Below, piece after piece: positions 15,745 through 24,183 of a stretch of DNA of 64,000 nucleotides. The stretch's first letter is position 1. Every line of letters starts with the position of its first letter. Source of the DNA: Vibrio sp. SCSIO 43135. GTDB lineage: Bacteria; Pseudomonadota; Gammaproteobacteria; Enterobacterales; Vibrionaceae. The position numbers and the translations under genes are program-made. A model generated the notes under the pieces. That model did not search any database and was not told where the DNA came from. It saw nothing but the letters and a program-made list of their open reading frames with translations. The stretch covers positions 1,612,001-1,676,000 of the forward strand of contig NZ_CP071860.1 in assembly GCF_023716665.1 (NCBI RefSeq), in the 5' to 3' direction.

Positions 15745-16506
15745 CTAAAAGAAGTCCTTGTAAGCATTAATGAGTTGAGGCAAAGAGGAGTTAACGTTGA
15801 GATCTGTTTTTGGTGTCCAACACTCAGCTAAAGCAAGTACACCAACAAACTTGTTATCAACAAAGACAGATATGGCACTACGTCTGACACCATTTTCGTT
15901 GAAGTTGTTGTCAGCATATGATGCCTCTTCGCTCAGTTCATTGATCTCTTCGTCGAGCTTTTCTACAGGTATTGAGATCTTCTTACCTTTCTTTCCATAC
16001 GTCCAAGCGACATCGTTCACAGGAGCTTTGTCTCCGTAGCAACGCTTACCGACTCGGTAAACCGCGTCCACTTCTCCACCCCAGTTTCGAACAAAACCTT
16101 CTTGAGCCCAAACTCGTCGCTCTTTCAAAGGGCTCATGGTTTTTTTCATGACCATGCCGCTAAGGGTAGGAACATACCACTCAGCGGTATAACCCAGCTG
16201 TTTACTGAGATAGTTCATCGCCTCAAACAACTTATCATCGAAGCTAGAACTTGAATCGGTCGCTAAAACGATCTGGTAATCTGTTTTGTATAATTTGGCT
16301 TCGTCTTTAACGACAAGGCCCAACATCTCTAAAGTCTCTAAAATTCTCGATAGCGTTGCCTTCGGTACTTCAGAAATCTTGTGTAATTGATCTAGGCTTG
16401 CACCTTCATTGTTTGTCGACAGACATTTCAATACCCATAATCCACGCGCACAAGCAGGCGTTGGGTAACTATCGTATTTGTTGTAATTCATATCAGTCAT
16501 AGCCAA
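15745..16506 (-). CDS. IclR-family transcriptional regulator
   Basis: 253 residues. Winged helix at about 15-75 (ARGLWVLKCLSTNNEGASLDQLHKIS, EVPKATLSRILETLEMLGLV), then the GAF-like IclR effector domain, ending with RRSAISVFVDNKFVGVLALAE. It lies 5 bases before the symporter gene, so they share a transcript. IclR proteins usually repress or activate sugar-acid and glycan catabolic operons; here it is the only regulator inside the glycan block and the natural candidate to control it. Ligand unknown. Confidence 0.85.
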   Translation of the reverse strand: MAMTDMNYNKYDSYPTPACARGLWVLKCLSTNNEGASLDQLHKISEVPKATLSRILETLEMLGLVVKDEAKLYKTDYQIVLATDSSSSFDDKLFEAMNYLSKQLGYTAEWYVPTLSGMVMKKTMSPLKERRVWAQEGFVRNWGGEVDAVYRVGKRCYGDKAPVNDVAWTYGKKGKKISIPVEKLDEEINELSEEASYADNNFNENGVRRSAISVFVDNKFVGVLALAECWTPKTDLNVNSSLPQLINAYKDFF

Positions 16507-16611
16507 ATTTTAATCGCTGAATTATACATCAATTCATGACTAAAGGTCTCCGACTCTCGTGCTCGTATTCAGGGCTTTGACGCTGATTTTTGTTGTGAAT
16601 AAAACGCCAAA

Positions 16612-17907
16612 TCAGCAGCTCTGATGATTAGAGCGAAAGTATTCATTAATCCTTTCGCTGTTAACCTTGTGCTCACCACCTAGAAATGAAATAGAATGCA
16701 CGTCGACTTTCTCAATCAGTCGCTCACGTAGTTCCGCATCTTCAGAACTGAAGTCATACATTCGCTTCATAACTGACATCGTTTTTTTCATTATGTCTTG
16801 GCTCAGTTCAGGGCTAACATTAGGCGTATTGGTCGGTTTGTTTGATAGCAAAGACAAAATATCGTTATGATGTTGAACATAGCCCGAATTAAGTATTTCA
16901 AATGTCTCTACCGCTAGCTTATTGCCATCTAACACACCTATATATGGTGCAGATTTGAGAGTCCCAAAACTCACAGTAATAACTAAATTCTCATAATAGA
17001 GCTCTACCCTACGATCCCAAATTGCCCCACCTTTCCCCGCAACAAAACTCAGCGCGATACACCCCGAAATACCGTTTATGGTGGCCTCCATGAAAGCCTG
17101 AGTTTCAGCTCCTGCGTCGCGTTCCAAGCCCGAAACATCGAGCGCTTCTAATCTGACATTTTTAATCGTGATATCTTTAAAGGCGAAGTTATTCACCGAC
17201 AATAGACGCATAAGCCCAGCCATTGCGTGCACGCCCATGTCTAGCCCTAGGCCCGCTCCTCCGCTATCTGCAAGACTAAGCAGTTTCCTTCGATTTATCG
17301 CTGGCAACTTTCTTTCAAAGCTATATGCACCCCAATCACCATATCTTTCCATTGGATTGTCCATTGCGAGAGCAACGATCTTTTCTGGTAATCCATGAGT
17401 TTCAAATACATTCTTTATTCGCTCACAATCAAATACTGGGGATACCATTGCGGTATCAATAAAATAAACCGTTACGTTTCTTTTGTTTAATTGTGGCACG
17501 AGGGTAGAAAATCCAAGGTCGACTTCATCAAGAGCAAAAGAAGGTTTTTCAAGCACAATAAGCGCGTTCTCAAGTTGAGTAAATGCGGCTAACTCTCGAA
17601 GTATCGAATAATGACTGCCTAAAGGCGTTAATATGAATATCGCAGCAATAGGTACTTTGCCTCGATGATGAGTGTAATCGTTTAGATCTCTAAAACATGA
17701 GCTGTAACCGACACCCAGCATCTCACTGTGAGATGTTAAATCGATAGACTCAAGCTTAGGGTCTATCACTACTAGGTTGTAATCACCTTGAAGTGTCTTT
17801 AGTAGATCAGAATACAACCCAATCACCGACGTCTTCGGTTCCCCTAAACCGCCAAAAATCAGAATATTACTTTTCACTCGTTTACCACTCACCCATCGAA
17901 CCTTCAT
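16612..17907 (-). CDS. Gfo/Idh/MocA-like oxidoreductase
   Basis: 431 residues. A Rossmann N-terminus (SNILIFGGLGEPKTSVIGLY), the family's E-K-P motif (VLEKPSFALDE, about 118-128) and a catalytic-region segment GLGLDMGVHAMAGLMRLL (about 220-237; the expected His is present) identify the Gfo/Idh/MocA family. Such NAD(P) enzymes oxidise or epimerise sugars and can act as unusual glycosidases. It is longer than the typical 350 residues and its glycine loop is loose. Start could be ATG 17907 or an internal GTG about ten codons later. In this block it likely acts on the imported sugar in the cytoplasm. Confidence 0.7.
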   Translation of the reverse strand: MKVRWVSGKRVKSNILIFGGLGEPKTSVIGLYSDLLKTLQGDYNLVVIDPKLESIDLTSHSEMLGVGYSSCFRDLNDYTHHRGKVPIAAIFILTPLGSHYSILRELAAFTQLENALIVLEKPSFALDEVDLGFSTLVPQLNKRNVTVYFIDTAMVSPVFDCERIKNVFETHGLPEKIVALAMDNPMERYGDWGAYSFERKLPAINRRKLLSLADSGGAGLGLDMGVHAMAGLMRLLSVNNFAFKDITIKNVRLEALDVSGLERDAGAETQAFMEATINGISGCIALSFVAGKGGAIWDRRVELYYENLVITVSFGTLKSAPYIGVLDGNKLAVETFEILNSGYVQHHNDILSLLSNKPTNTPNVSPELSQDIMKKTMSVMKRMYDFSSEDAELRERLIEKVDVHSISFLGGEHKVNSERINEYFRSNHQSC

Positions 17908-17918
17908 CTACACCCCGA

Positions 17919-17945
17919 CTCCAAGCACTCATCGAGTACTTGGAG
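17919..17945 (-). repeat. hairpin between porin and oxidoreductase genes
   Basis: ctccaagcactc and gagtacttggag pair with one mismatch over a three-base loop. It lies 13-39 bases after the porin stop and just before the Gfo/Idh/MocA start, without a T-run, so it may stabilise the upstream mRNA or tune the next gene. Confidence 0.5.
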
Positions 17946-17957
17946 GAAGTTCTTACA

Positions 17958-18932
17958 CTAAAACTGGTACTGCGCAGCAACAGTAAACTGATTGTAATCG
18001 TGATTTTGGATAGAGGAATTGAACTCTGACAATAGATCTAGATGTTTGTTAACACGATACTGTAAACCAAATGTAATCGTTTCAACGTCGCGCTCATCGA
18101 TATCGGCATTTCTCTTCATGAAACGGGTTACAAATCGATAGCGTTCGACATCGTACATCACCGACGCCTCCAGCGCTTTATGATCGCCCAGCTGCGCTTT
18201 ATCCGTAGTTTTATCTAACACTAATGCTGCACTGAAGCCCCCATTGTTGTACCTCGCAGCAGTAAGATAAGACTGACTGTCCCAAGCTTCACCAGCAGTG
18301 AAGTTGACTCTTTGCGCTAAATAACCAGCTCCGACACTGATATTGTCGGTGATGTGGTACGTTGCTGCTGCATTCGACCCTTTGCGCTTGTTGTACTCTT
18401 CACTGGAGTATTCAAAAATCTTGTCTCCACCAAGAGTAAGGCGATCACCGAGAAGCGATAGCTCAAACTTTAATACGTTTGAAACTCTCGATGGCGCCAT
18501 AACCGCATCATTGTCCGACATGCGAGATACGCCAGTGTCAGTCCATGAGGTAAGTAAACGACTTGAAGTGTACTGCTTACCAAAGGTTAATGTTCCATAA
18601 TCCTGAGACATTAACCCAACATAGCCCAAACGAGTATCAGCACCGTCTTCACTAGCAGTATCAGCGATATCGACTTCCAGTTCAGCCTCTCCTATCGCAA
18701 TCACAGACTCAGTCACGTAAGAAGCACCTTGAAAGCCAAGACGGAAGTATGAATCAAGCTGATTCTGACTTACATCGTTATCTTTTTTGTACTCACTGGT
18801 TCGAAGGTAACCGCTGTATATGTCCCCATTCATATTTAACTTATTGTCATCGGTAATATAAATCGGAGCGGCCGTAGCAAATCCAGAGCATGTGCTAATT
18901 AAAGCGCATAGACCCATTGTTATTTTTTTCAT
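17958..18932 (-). CDS. general porin, outer membrane
   Basis: 324 residues. Signal peptide at about 1-21 (cut near FATAA-PIYI), then a beta-barrel with alternating polar and aromatic strands and a C-terminal Phe (TVAAQYQF), as needed for Bam assembly. LGYVGLMSQDYGTLTFGKQYTSS is the conserved loop-3 lead of Gram-negative trimeric porins. In this block it probably admits oligosaccharides to the periplasm, together with the KdgM-like channel 20 bases upstream. Confidence 0.85.
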   Translation of the reverse strand: MKKITMGLCALISTCSGFATAAPIYITDDNKLNMNGDIYSGYLRTSEYKKDNDVSQNQLDSYFRLGFQGASYVTESVIAIGEAELEVDIADTASEDGADTRLGYVGLMSQDYGTLTFGKQYTSSRLLTSWTDTGVSRMSDNDAVMAPSRVSNVLKFELSLLGDRLTLGGDKIFEYSSEEYNKRKGSNAAATYHITDNISVGAGYLAQRVNFTAGEAWDSQSYLTAARYNNGGFSAALVLDKTTDKAQLGDHKALEASVMYDVERYRFVTRFMKRNADIDERDVETITFGLQYRVNKHLDLLSEFNSSIQNHDYNQFTVAAQYQF

Positions 18933-18952
18933 GTTTGTTCACCGAGTGCTTA

Positions 18953-19876
18953 TTAAAATGACCAGCTAAGACCTGCGCGCCCAAAGAGCACATCTTTATT
19001 GCCTTCCGACGTTTCTCGGCCATCGAATTCGTTGAAGTGCCTGTAGGCAACATTCGCGACTAAACGGATTGAGTCAGTTAATCGAGTGGTGGTTTGAATA
19101 TTGGTATTAAACTGATTCCAACCGCTATTTTCACGGCGAGTGACCTGGAAAATATCTTGGCGTAGTGTCACCGTAAAATCTGGACTGACTCGGTATGTAA
19201 TGAAGGGCTTTATACCCCACTTGCGGAATGTATTATCACCATGTTGGTTGAACTCAGATTCGTACAAACCACCAGCGCCGGTACTAAACGAATCATTGAT
19301 GCGATAGTTGTAGTTCGGTTCACTTTCAAATTTGTCGATCCTTTCACCGCGAGCGTTCATTTCTCCATGTCGATAGATGTATAAGCCATTGACATTCAGC
19401 GCATGATCGCCATTTCTGTAGAAAAACGCAGGACGGAACTTAAACATGTTGCGCTCTCGATTTCCCTCTACATGTCGGTAGCCAACCATGACGTTATATC
19501 GAAGATTGCTGGTAATAGCGTTCTCGTACCTAGGTTTAAATTCGATGATGTCAGCATCATTGAGTCGGTTTCCATCTCGATAAAATTGAAGCCTTTCCGA
19601 TACAAGGCCAAGCTGCCAGTTTTTATTGATTGTTCCCCAGCCATCGAAATGGACAGTTGTCATTTCTACTTCATCACTCGCGTTGCTTAATGCGATATCT
19701 TCATACTCAAGGCCTGAAAAAAATCGAAATCTAGGTGTATTTTCAGAGTCTGCTGCGACATCTTCCAATCGATCGCCGAAGATGTTCTCCATACCAAAAT
19801 TCGAAGCTTGGCTAGGAATGGAGAAAAGCATAAAGGGCAACAGTGCACCTAACACTGCTCTATATTGATTAACCAT
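18953..19876 (-). CDS. KdgM-like oligosaccharide outer-membrane channel
   Basis: 307 residues. Signal peptide (about 1-24, ending PSQAS), then about 12 amphipathic strands such as WQLGLVSERLQFYRD, NLRYNVMVGYRHVEGN and a C-terminal Phe (RAGLSWSF). The pattern resembles the monomeric KdgM/NanC family of channels for acidic oligosaccharides, but I base this on strand pattern and context only. A negatively charged sulfated oligosaccharide would fit. A hairpin at 19893-19919 separates it from the sulfatase gene upstream. Confidence 0.6.
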   Translation of the reverse strand: MVNQYRAVLGALLPFMLFSIPSQASNFGMENIFGDRLEDVAADSENTPRFRFFSGLEYEDIALSNASDEVEMTTVHFDGWGTINKNWQLGLVSERLQFYRDGNRLNDADIIEFKPRYENAITSNLRYNVMVGYRHVEGNRERNMFKFRPAFFYRNGDHALNVNGLYIYRHGEMNARGERIDKFESEPNYNYRINDSFSTGAGGLYESEFNQHGDNTFRKWGIKPFITYRVSPDFTVTLRQDIFQVTRRENSGWNQFNTNIQTTTRLTDSIRLVANVAYRHFNEFDGRETSEGNKDVLFGRAGLSWSF

Positions 19877-19892
19877 GTGAAATCCTGAGATT

Positions 19893-19919
19893 AAAAGGTG
19901 GTGATTGCCACCACCTTTT
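19893..19919 (-). terminator. hairpin terminator or attenuator after the sulfatase gene
   Basis: aaaaggtggtg and caccacctttt form an 11-base stem with loop attgc, ending in a U-rich tail on the minus strand. It lies 15-41 bases after the sulfatase stop and 17 bases before the KdgM-like gene, so it could lower expression of the downstream genes. Confidence 0.7.
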
Positions 19920-19933
19920 CGTAGATTGAAAAA

Positions 19934-21601
19934 CTACTCTTTGTTTTCGAAGCTGTGAGGGAACAGATCTTCTAAGCGCTCTTTTGGCTTACGTTTTAGA
20001 TCCATTGATTCCCACTCTTCTTTTGGCGGTACCGAATACTGCTTCTTCAAAGACTCTAACTCTTCGTGCATACGTGCGATCTCTTGCTTGTAGGCGGGAT
20101 CATCAATCGCGTTGTTCATCTCGTTGGGATCTTTGCTTAAGTCATAGAACTCCCAGTTATCATCAGGGAAGTAGAAGTGAATCAGCTTGTAGTCACCATC
20201 GCTCACACCGTAATGACGCGCGACGCGGTGGAAACCTGGCAGCTCGTAGAAGTGGTAGTAAAGGCTCGAACGCCACTCTTTTGCTTCACCCGTTGTCATT
20301 AACTCAACCAGTGACTCACCATCAATGTCTGGGTAAGCTTCGACACCCGCAAGCTCCATAAATGTTGGCGCGTAGTCGATGTTTTGGACCAACTCATCAA
20401 CAACCGTGCCCGGTGCAATTCGGCCAGGAAGCTGCATAACAAGTGGCGTCGAGAAGGTTTCTTCGTACATAAATCGCTTATCGAAGAAGCCATGCTCACC
20501 TAGGAAGAAGCCTTGATCAGACGTGTACACAACCAAGGTGTTGTCGGTCAGGTTGTTCTCTTCTAAGTAATCAAGTACTTGACCGACACTTTCATCGACC
20601 GCTTTGATCGTCGCTAAGTAGTCCTGCATATAACGCTGGTACTTCCAAATTGCGATCTCTTCTTCTGTCATGTCCGCTTCGTTGGCGTTAAACCAATCGT
20701 TGCGCTCTTGGTAAGCAGCGTCCCACTCGGCGCGCTGCTCTGGCGTTAGCCTTTCTAGCAAGTGCGGCCAAATATCACGACGCCATTCCGTTTCGCCAAC
20801 ACCAGTGGTCATCTTCAAGTCATGGCCTTCTTGCGTATCGCGATAAATATTGAGCTTCTGATTTTGAGCAGCGACTCGTCCGTCGTAGTCGTCAAAGTAG
20901 GTCTCTGGTACCGGGAACTCTGTTTCTGCAAAGGTCTGAGTGTGGCGCGGCGCTGGCATCCAGTTGCGATGTGGCGCTTTATGGTGCATCAATAGAGCAA
21001 ACGGCTTGTCTTTGTCACGTTGCTCATCGAGCCAAGTGATTACTTTGTCGGTAATTAAATCCGTGGTGTAGCCCATCTCCATCTCAACACCATCTGGCGT
21101 AATGAAGTCTGGGTTATAGTACTCACCTTGGTCATTCAAAATATCCCAATGGTCGAACTTAAAGCCATCTGGAATTCGGTTGATATGCCATTTGCCGATC
21201 ATCGCTGTGGTATAGCCTGAATCTTGCAACTTGTTGGCCCAGTGGTCTTGCGTACCATCAAAGGTTTGACCGTTGTAGTTAAAGCCATTCTTGTGGCCAA
21301 ACTTACCGGTAAACATGGCAGCGCGAGAAGGACCACAGAGGGAGTTAGTCACATAGGAACTGGTGAACTTAACACCGCTTTCTGCGATTCTATCGATGTT
21401 AGGTGTCGGGGCAATTTTTGAGATCTCATGACCGTAAGCACTGAGTGCTTGCACTGCGTGATCATCAGACATGATGAAAAGGATGTTTGGTCGTTCATTT
21501 TCTTGCTGAACAGCCAATGTCTCCTTGTTATCTGCATCCGTGGAGCAGCCAGTTTGCGCTAACGCACCGGCTACTACCAACGAGAGTATTTTCTTGTTCA
21601 A
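19934..21601 (-). CDS. Cys-type formylglycine sulfatase, lipoprotein
   Basis: 555 residues, family S1 sulfatase. Lipoprotein signal with lipobox AQTGC (Cys19). Metal-binding NILFIMSDDHAV (Asp46, Asp47), then the maturation motif CGPSR (Cys89-x-Pro-x-Arg) in SLCGPSRAAMFTGK; Cys89 must be turned into formylglycine. Later motifs include GKWHI, LMHHKAPHRNW and TSDQGFFLGEHGFFDKR (second metal half-site). It removes sulfate esters from a glycan, probably at the periplasmic face of a membrane. The maturase gene at 24184-25392 in the same block can activate it. The exact sulfated sugar cannot be told from sequence. Confidence 0.92.
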   Translation of the reverse strand: MNKKILSLVVAGALAQTGCSTDADNKETLAVQQENERPNILFIMSDDHAVQALSAYGHEISKIAPTPNIDRIAESGVKFTSSYVTNSLCGPSRAAMFTGKFGHKNGFNYNGQTFDGTQDHWANKLQDSGYTTAMIGKWHINRIPDGFKFDHWDILNDQGEYYNPDFITPDGVEMEMGYTTDLITDKVITWLDEQRDKDKPFALLMHHKAPHRNWMPAPRHTQTFAETEFPVPETYFDDYDGRVAAQNQKLNIYRDTQEGHDLKMTTGVGETEWRRDIWPHLLERLTPEQRAEWDAAYQERNDWFNANEADMTEEEIAIWKYQRYMQDYLATIKAVDESVGQVLDYLEENNLTDNTLVVYTSDQGFFLGEHGFFDKRFMYEETFSTPLVMQLPGRIAPGTVVDELVQNIDYAPTFMELAGVEAYPDIDGESLVELMTTGEAKEWRSSLYYHFYELPGFHRVARHYGVSDGDYKLIHFYFPDDNWEFYDLSKDPNEMNNAIDDPAYKQEIARMHEELESLKKQYSVPPKEEWESMDLKRKPKERLEDLFPHSFENKE

Positions 21602-21653
21602 ATGATATACCTTTTTTAAGAAGTACGTGTGTGTTGCTACGAGGGGTTCTTTT

Positions 21654-21681
21654 CACCACGTGTTCCATGGAACACGTGGTG
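21654..21681. repeat. 28-base perfect palindrome between GH3 and sulfatase genes
   Basis: caccacgtgttcc-at-ggaacacgtggtg is a perfect palindrome with no loop, centred on ccatgg at 21667/21668. It lies 13 bases after the GH3 stop and 53 bases before the sulfatase start. No T-run follows on the minus strand. Either an operator for a dimeric regulator or a cruciform/mRNA hairpin. Confidence 0.9.
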
Positions 21682-21693
21682 CTTTGTTCTTAA

Positions 21694-24078
21694 TTATTCG
21701 GTGACGACGAAGTTTGCTTCTTTAACGTCATCTGAAGCCGTGCCAATGAAGACTTTGAAATCACCTGGCTCTACGCCCCAGTCCATGCCTGCGCGATAGA
21801 AGGCAAGGTCTTCAGATTTCAAAGTAAAGCTAATTGTTTTGGTCTCACCTTTTTCAAAATGAACCTTCTCAAAACCTTTGAGCTCTTTAACTGGGCGAGT
21901 AATCGATCCAACCATTTGGCGCGTGTAGAGTTGGACAACTTCTTCACCTGCGTGCGATCCATTGTTGGTTACGTCAACCGATACCGTAATTTCACCGCCA
22001 ATCGACATTGTTGCTGAAGAAAGCTTGATATCGCTGTACTCAAACGACGCGTAAGACAAGCCGTGACCGAACGCGTAGAGCGGTGTGTTGTCTGAATCGT
22101 CGTAACGTGATTTGTAGTGTTCAGCACGCTGATTTGGGTTGTCAGCGTCATATGGGCGACCTGTGTTTTTCTCGTTGTAGAACACTGGAACTTGACCAAC
22201 TGAACGCGGGAAGCTCATAGGAAGTTTGCCCGATGGCGCGTAGTCACCGACCAACACATCAGAGACTGCGTGACCGCCAGAAGTACCTGGATACCATGCG
22301 TGTAAAATACTGTCTGCGTTGTCGTCTAGCCAAGACAGGTCATTTGGTCGGCCACTCATAACGACAACGTTCATTGGCTTATCAAGCTTCTTAAGCTCTT
22401 CCATTAGACGCTGCTGGTTACCTGGTAGCGTAATGTCCGTACGGCTTGCCGCTTCACCAGACATACGCCAGTCTTCGCCAACAACCAATACAATGACGTC
22501 TGACTTCTTCGCCACTTCAATCGCTTCTTGGATGTTTTGCTCCAGCGTTGGATCGTTCTCGTAGACAGAAGGAAGCATTCTTAGGTGCTTCTTCACTTCA
22601 TAATCTTCAGCGTTGTAGATGTATGAGTGGGTCGCGCCTTGTGCATAGTTGATTTGAACATCATCACCCAAACGTGCTTCTAAGCCTTGGCGAATCGTAA
22701 CTGGTACCGTCTGACGGTCACCCGTTGCTGACCAGTTACCAATCATGTCGTTGGTGCGGTCAGCCATTGGGCCAATCAGTGCAATCGAATCAATATTATC
22801 GATATCTAGAGGAAGTGCATTCTGCTCATTCTTCAGCAGAACAAATGACTTTCTCGCAACATCACGTGCTGCTTCTAGGTTTTCTGCTTTTAGCAGTTCA
22901 TTTGCACGGCGCTCGCCGTCTGCGTAGCGGTATGGATCTTCGAATAGACCTAAGCGCCACTTCATTTCGAGAACAAGACGAACAGAGTTATCGATCTGTT
23001 CCATGCTCACTTTGCCTTCCTCTACCAACTCTTTCATGTAGTTGAGGTAAAGCAGACCCACCATGTCCATGTCTGCACCGGCATTAAATGCAATTTCTGC
23101 CGCGTGTTTATCGTCCTTGGCGTAACCGTGTGGAACAAGTTCATTGATTGCGGTGTAGTCGGTTACGACAAACCCTTCAAAGCCCCATTGATCGCGTAAC
23201 ACGTCAGTTAACAGCATTTTAGAGCCTGACGCTGGAATACCATTTAGGTCGTTGAACGACGTCATGAAGGTTGCAACACCTGCATCAACCATCGCTTTGA
23301 ACGGAGGCATTTGAGTCGTCCACAGTTCGTGATCCGATACGTCTGTTGTGTGGTAGTCACGACCACCTTGAGAAAGGCCGTATCCAACAAAGTGTTTTGC
23401 GGTCGCCATTACAGTATCGACTTCAGAAAGGTCGTCACCTTGGAAACCTTTCACACGAGCCGCTGCGATTGCCGAACCCAAGAATGCATCTTCACCAGCA
23501 CCTTCTGACACACGGCCCCAACGTGGGTCACGAGTAATGTCCGCCATTGGTGCGAACGTCCACATAATACCGTCGGCTGCCGCTTCACGAGCCGCAATAC
23601 GCGCTCCGAGTTCAATCGCATCAAGATCCCAAGATGCTGCTTCACCAATAGATTGTGGGAAAATGGTTTTGTGTCCGTGGATAATGTCGTGGCCCACAAT
23701 CAAAGGAATGCCCAAACGAGTTTCTTCAACCGCCATTTTTTGCAGCTCTTTCGTCCATTCGGCTCCGTATGAGTTGAAAATTGCGCCAACTTCACCACGA
23801 CGAATTTGTGCTTCATACTCTTCGTTAACAGAAGGGCCCGTTACATTTCGCGTACCACTTTGTAGATCAAGCTGGCCGATTTTTTCTTCAATGGTCATTT
23901 TTGAAATCAGGTCAGAAATGAAAGCATCCATCTTTGCTTTGTCATCGTTCCAAACCGTGACAGAGGCAGGCTCTGTTGGCTCTACATTAATAACATCACT
24001 AAACATAGTTTGAGCCATGACAGGCAAGCTCACTGAAATACTAAGCGCCAAAAGGCTGCGCTTTAGAGTGGTTTTCAT
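21694..24078 (-). CDS. GH3-family beta-glycosidase, periplasmic (BglX-like)
   Basis: 794 residues. Signal peptide about 1-22 (PVMAQ). GH3 N-domain: KIGQLDLQSG, VGHDIIHGHKTIFPQSIG, MWTFAPMADITRDPRWGR, ATAKHFVGYG, and the nucleophile Asp in GFVVTDYTAINE near 305 (usual SDW/SDH is TDY here). C-domain: IALIGPMADRTNDMIGNW and VLVVGEDWRMSGEAASR; a fibronectin-III-like domain ends the protein (GEEVVQLYTRQMVGSITRPV). It releases terminal beta-linked sugars in the periplasm. The next minus-strand gene is the sulfatase after 92 bases, so desulfation and exo-cleavage likely act on the same oligosaccharide. Confidence 0.92.
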   Translation of the reverse strand: MKTTLKRSLLALSISVSLPVMAQTMFSDVINVEPTEPASVTVWNDDKAKMDAFISDLISKMTIEEKIGQLDLQSGTRNVTGPSVNEEYEAQIRRGEVGAIFNSYGAEWTKELQKMAVEETRLGIPLIVGHDIIHGHKTIFPQSIGEAASWDLDAIELGARIAAREAAADGIMWTFAPMADITRDPRWGRVSEGAGEDAFLGSAIAAARVKGFQGDDLSEVDTVMATAKHFVGYGLSQGGRDYHTTDVSDHELWTTQMPPFKAMVDAGVATFMTSFNDLNGIPASGSKMLLTDVLRDQWGFEGFVVTDYTAINELVPHGYAKDDKHAAEIAFNAGADMDMVGLLYLNYMKELVEEGKVSMEQIDNSVRLVLEMKWRLGLFEDPYRYADGERRANELLKAENLEAARDVARKSFVLLKNEQNALPLDIDNIDSIALIGPMADRTNDMIGNWSATGDRQTVPVTIRQGLEARLGDDVQINYAQGATHSYIYNAEDYEVKKHLRMLPSVYENDPTLEQNIQEAIEVAKKSDVIVLVVGEDWRMSGEAASRTDITLPGNQQRLMEELKKLDKPMNVVVMSGRPNDLSWLDDNADSILHAWYPGTSGGHAVSDVLVGDYAPSGKLPMSFPRSVGQVPVFYNEKNTGRPYDADNPNQRAEHYKSRYDDSDNTPLYAFGHGLSYASFEYSDIKLSSATMSIGGEITVSVDVTNNGSHAGEEVVQLYTRQMVGSITRPVKELKGFEKVHFEKGETKTISFTLKSEDLAFYRAGMDWGVEPGDFKVFIGTASDDVKEANFVVTE

Positions 24079-24183
24079 CAGTTTTAATCTCCGGCTAAAT
24101 GAATAAAATTTATTTTAAAGACGTAGGAAACCCTGCAGATATATCACTGCATTAATTCTTACTTTATATAACTAATTACTTAA

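Noticed and set aside
22725..24013. Several plus-strand frames over the GH3 gene
   Set aside because: Shadow frames of a strongly conserved gene; low-complexity translations.
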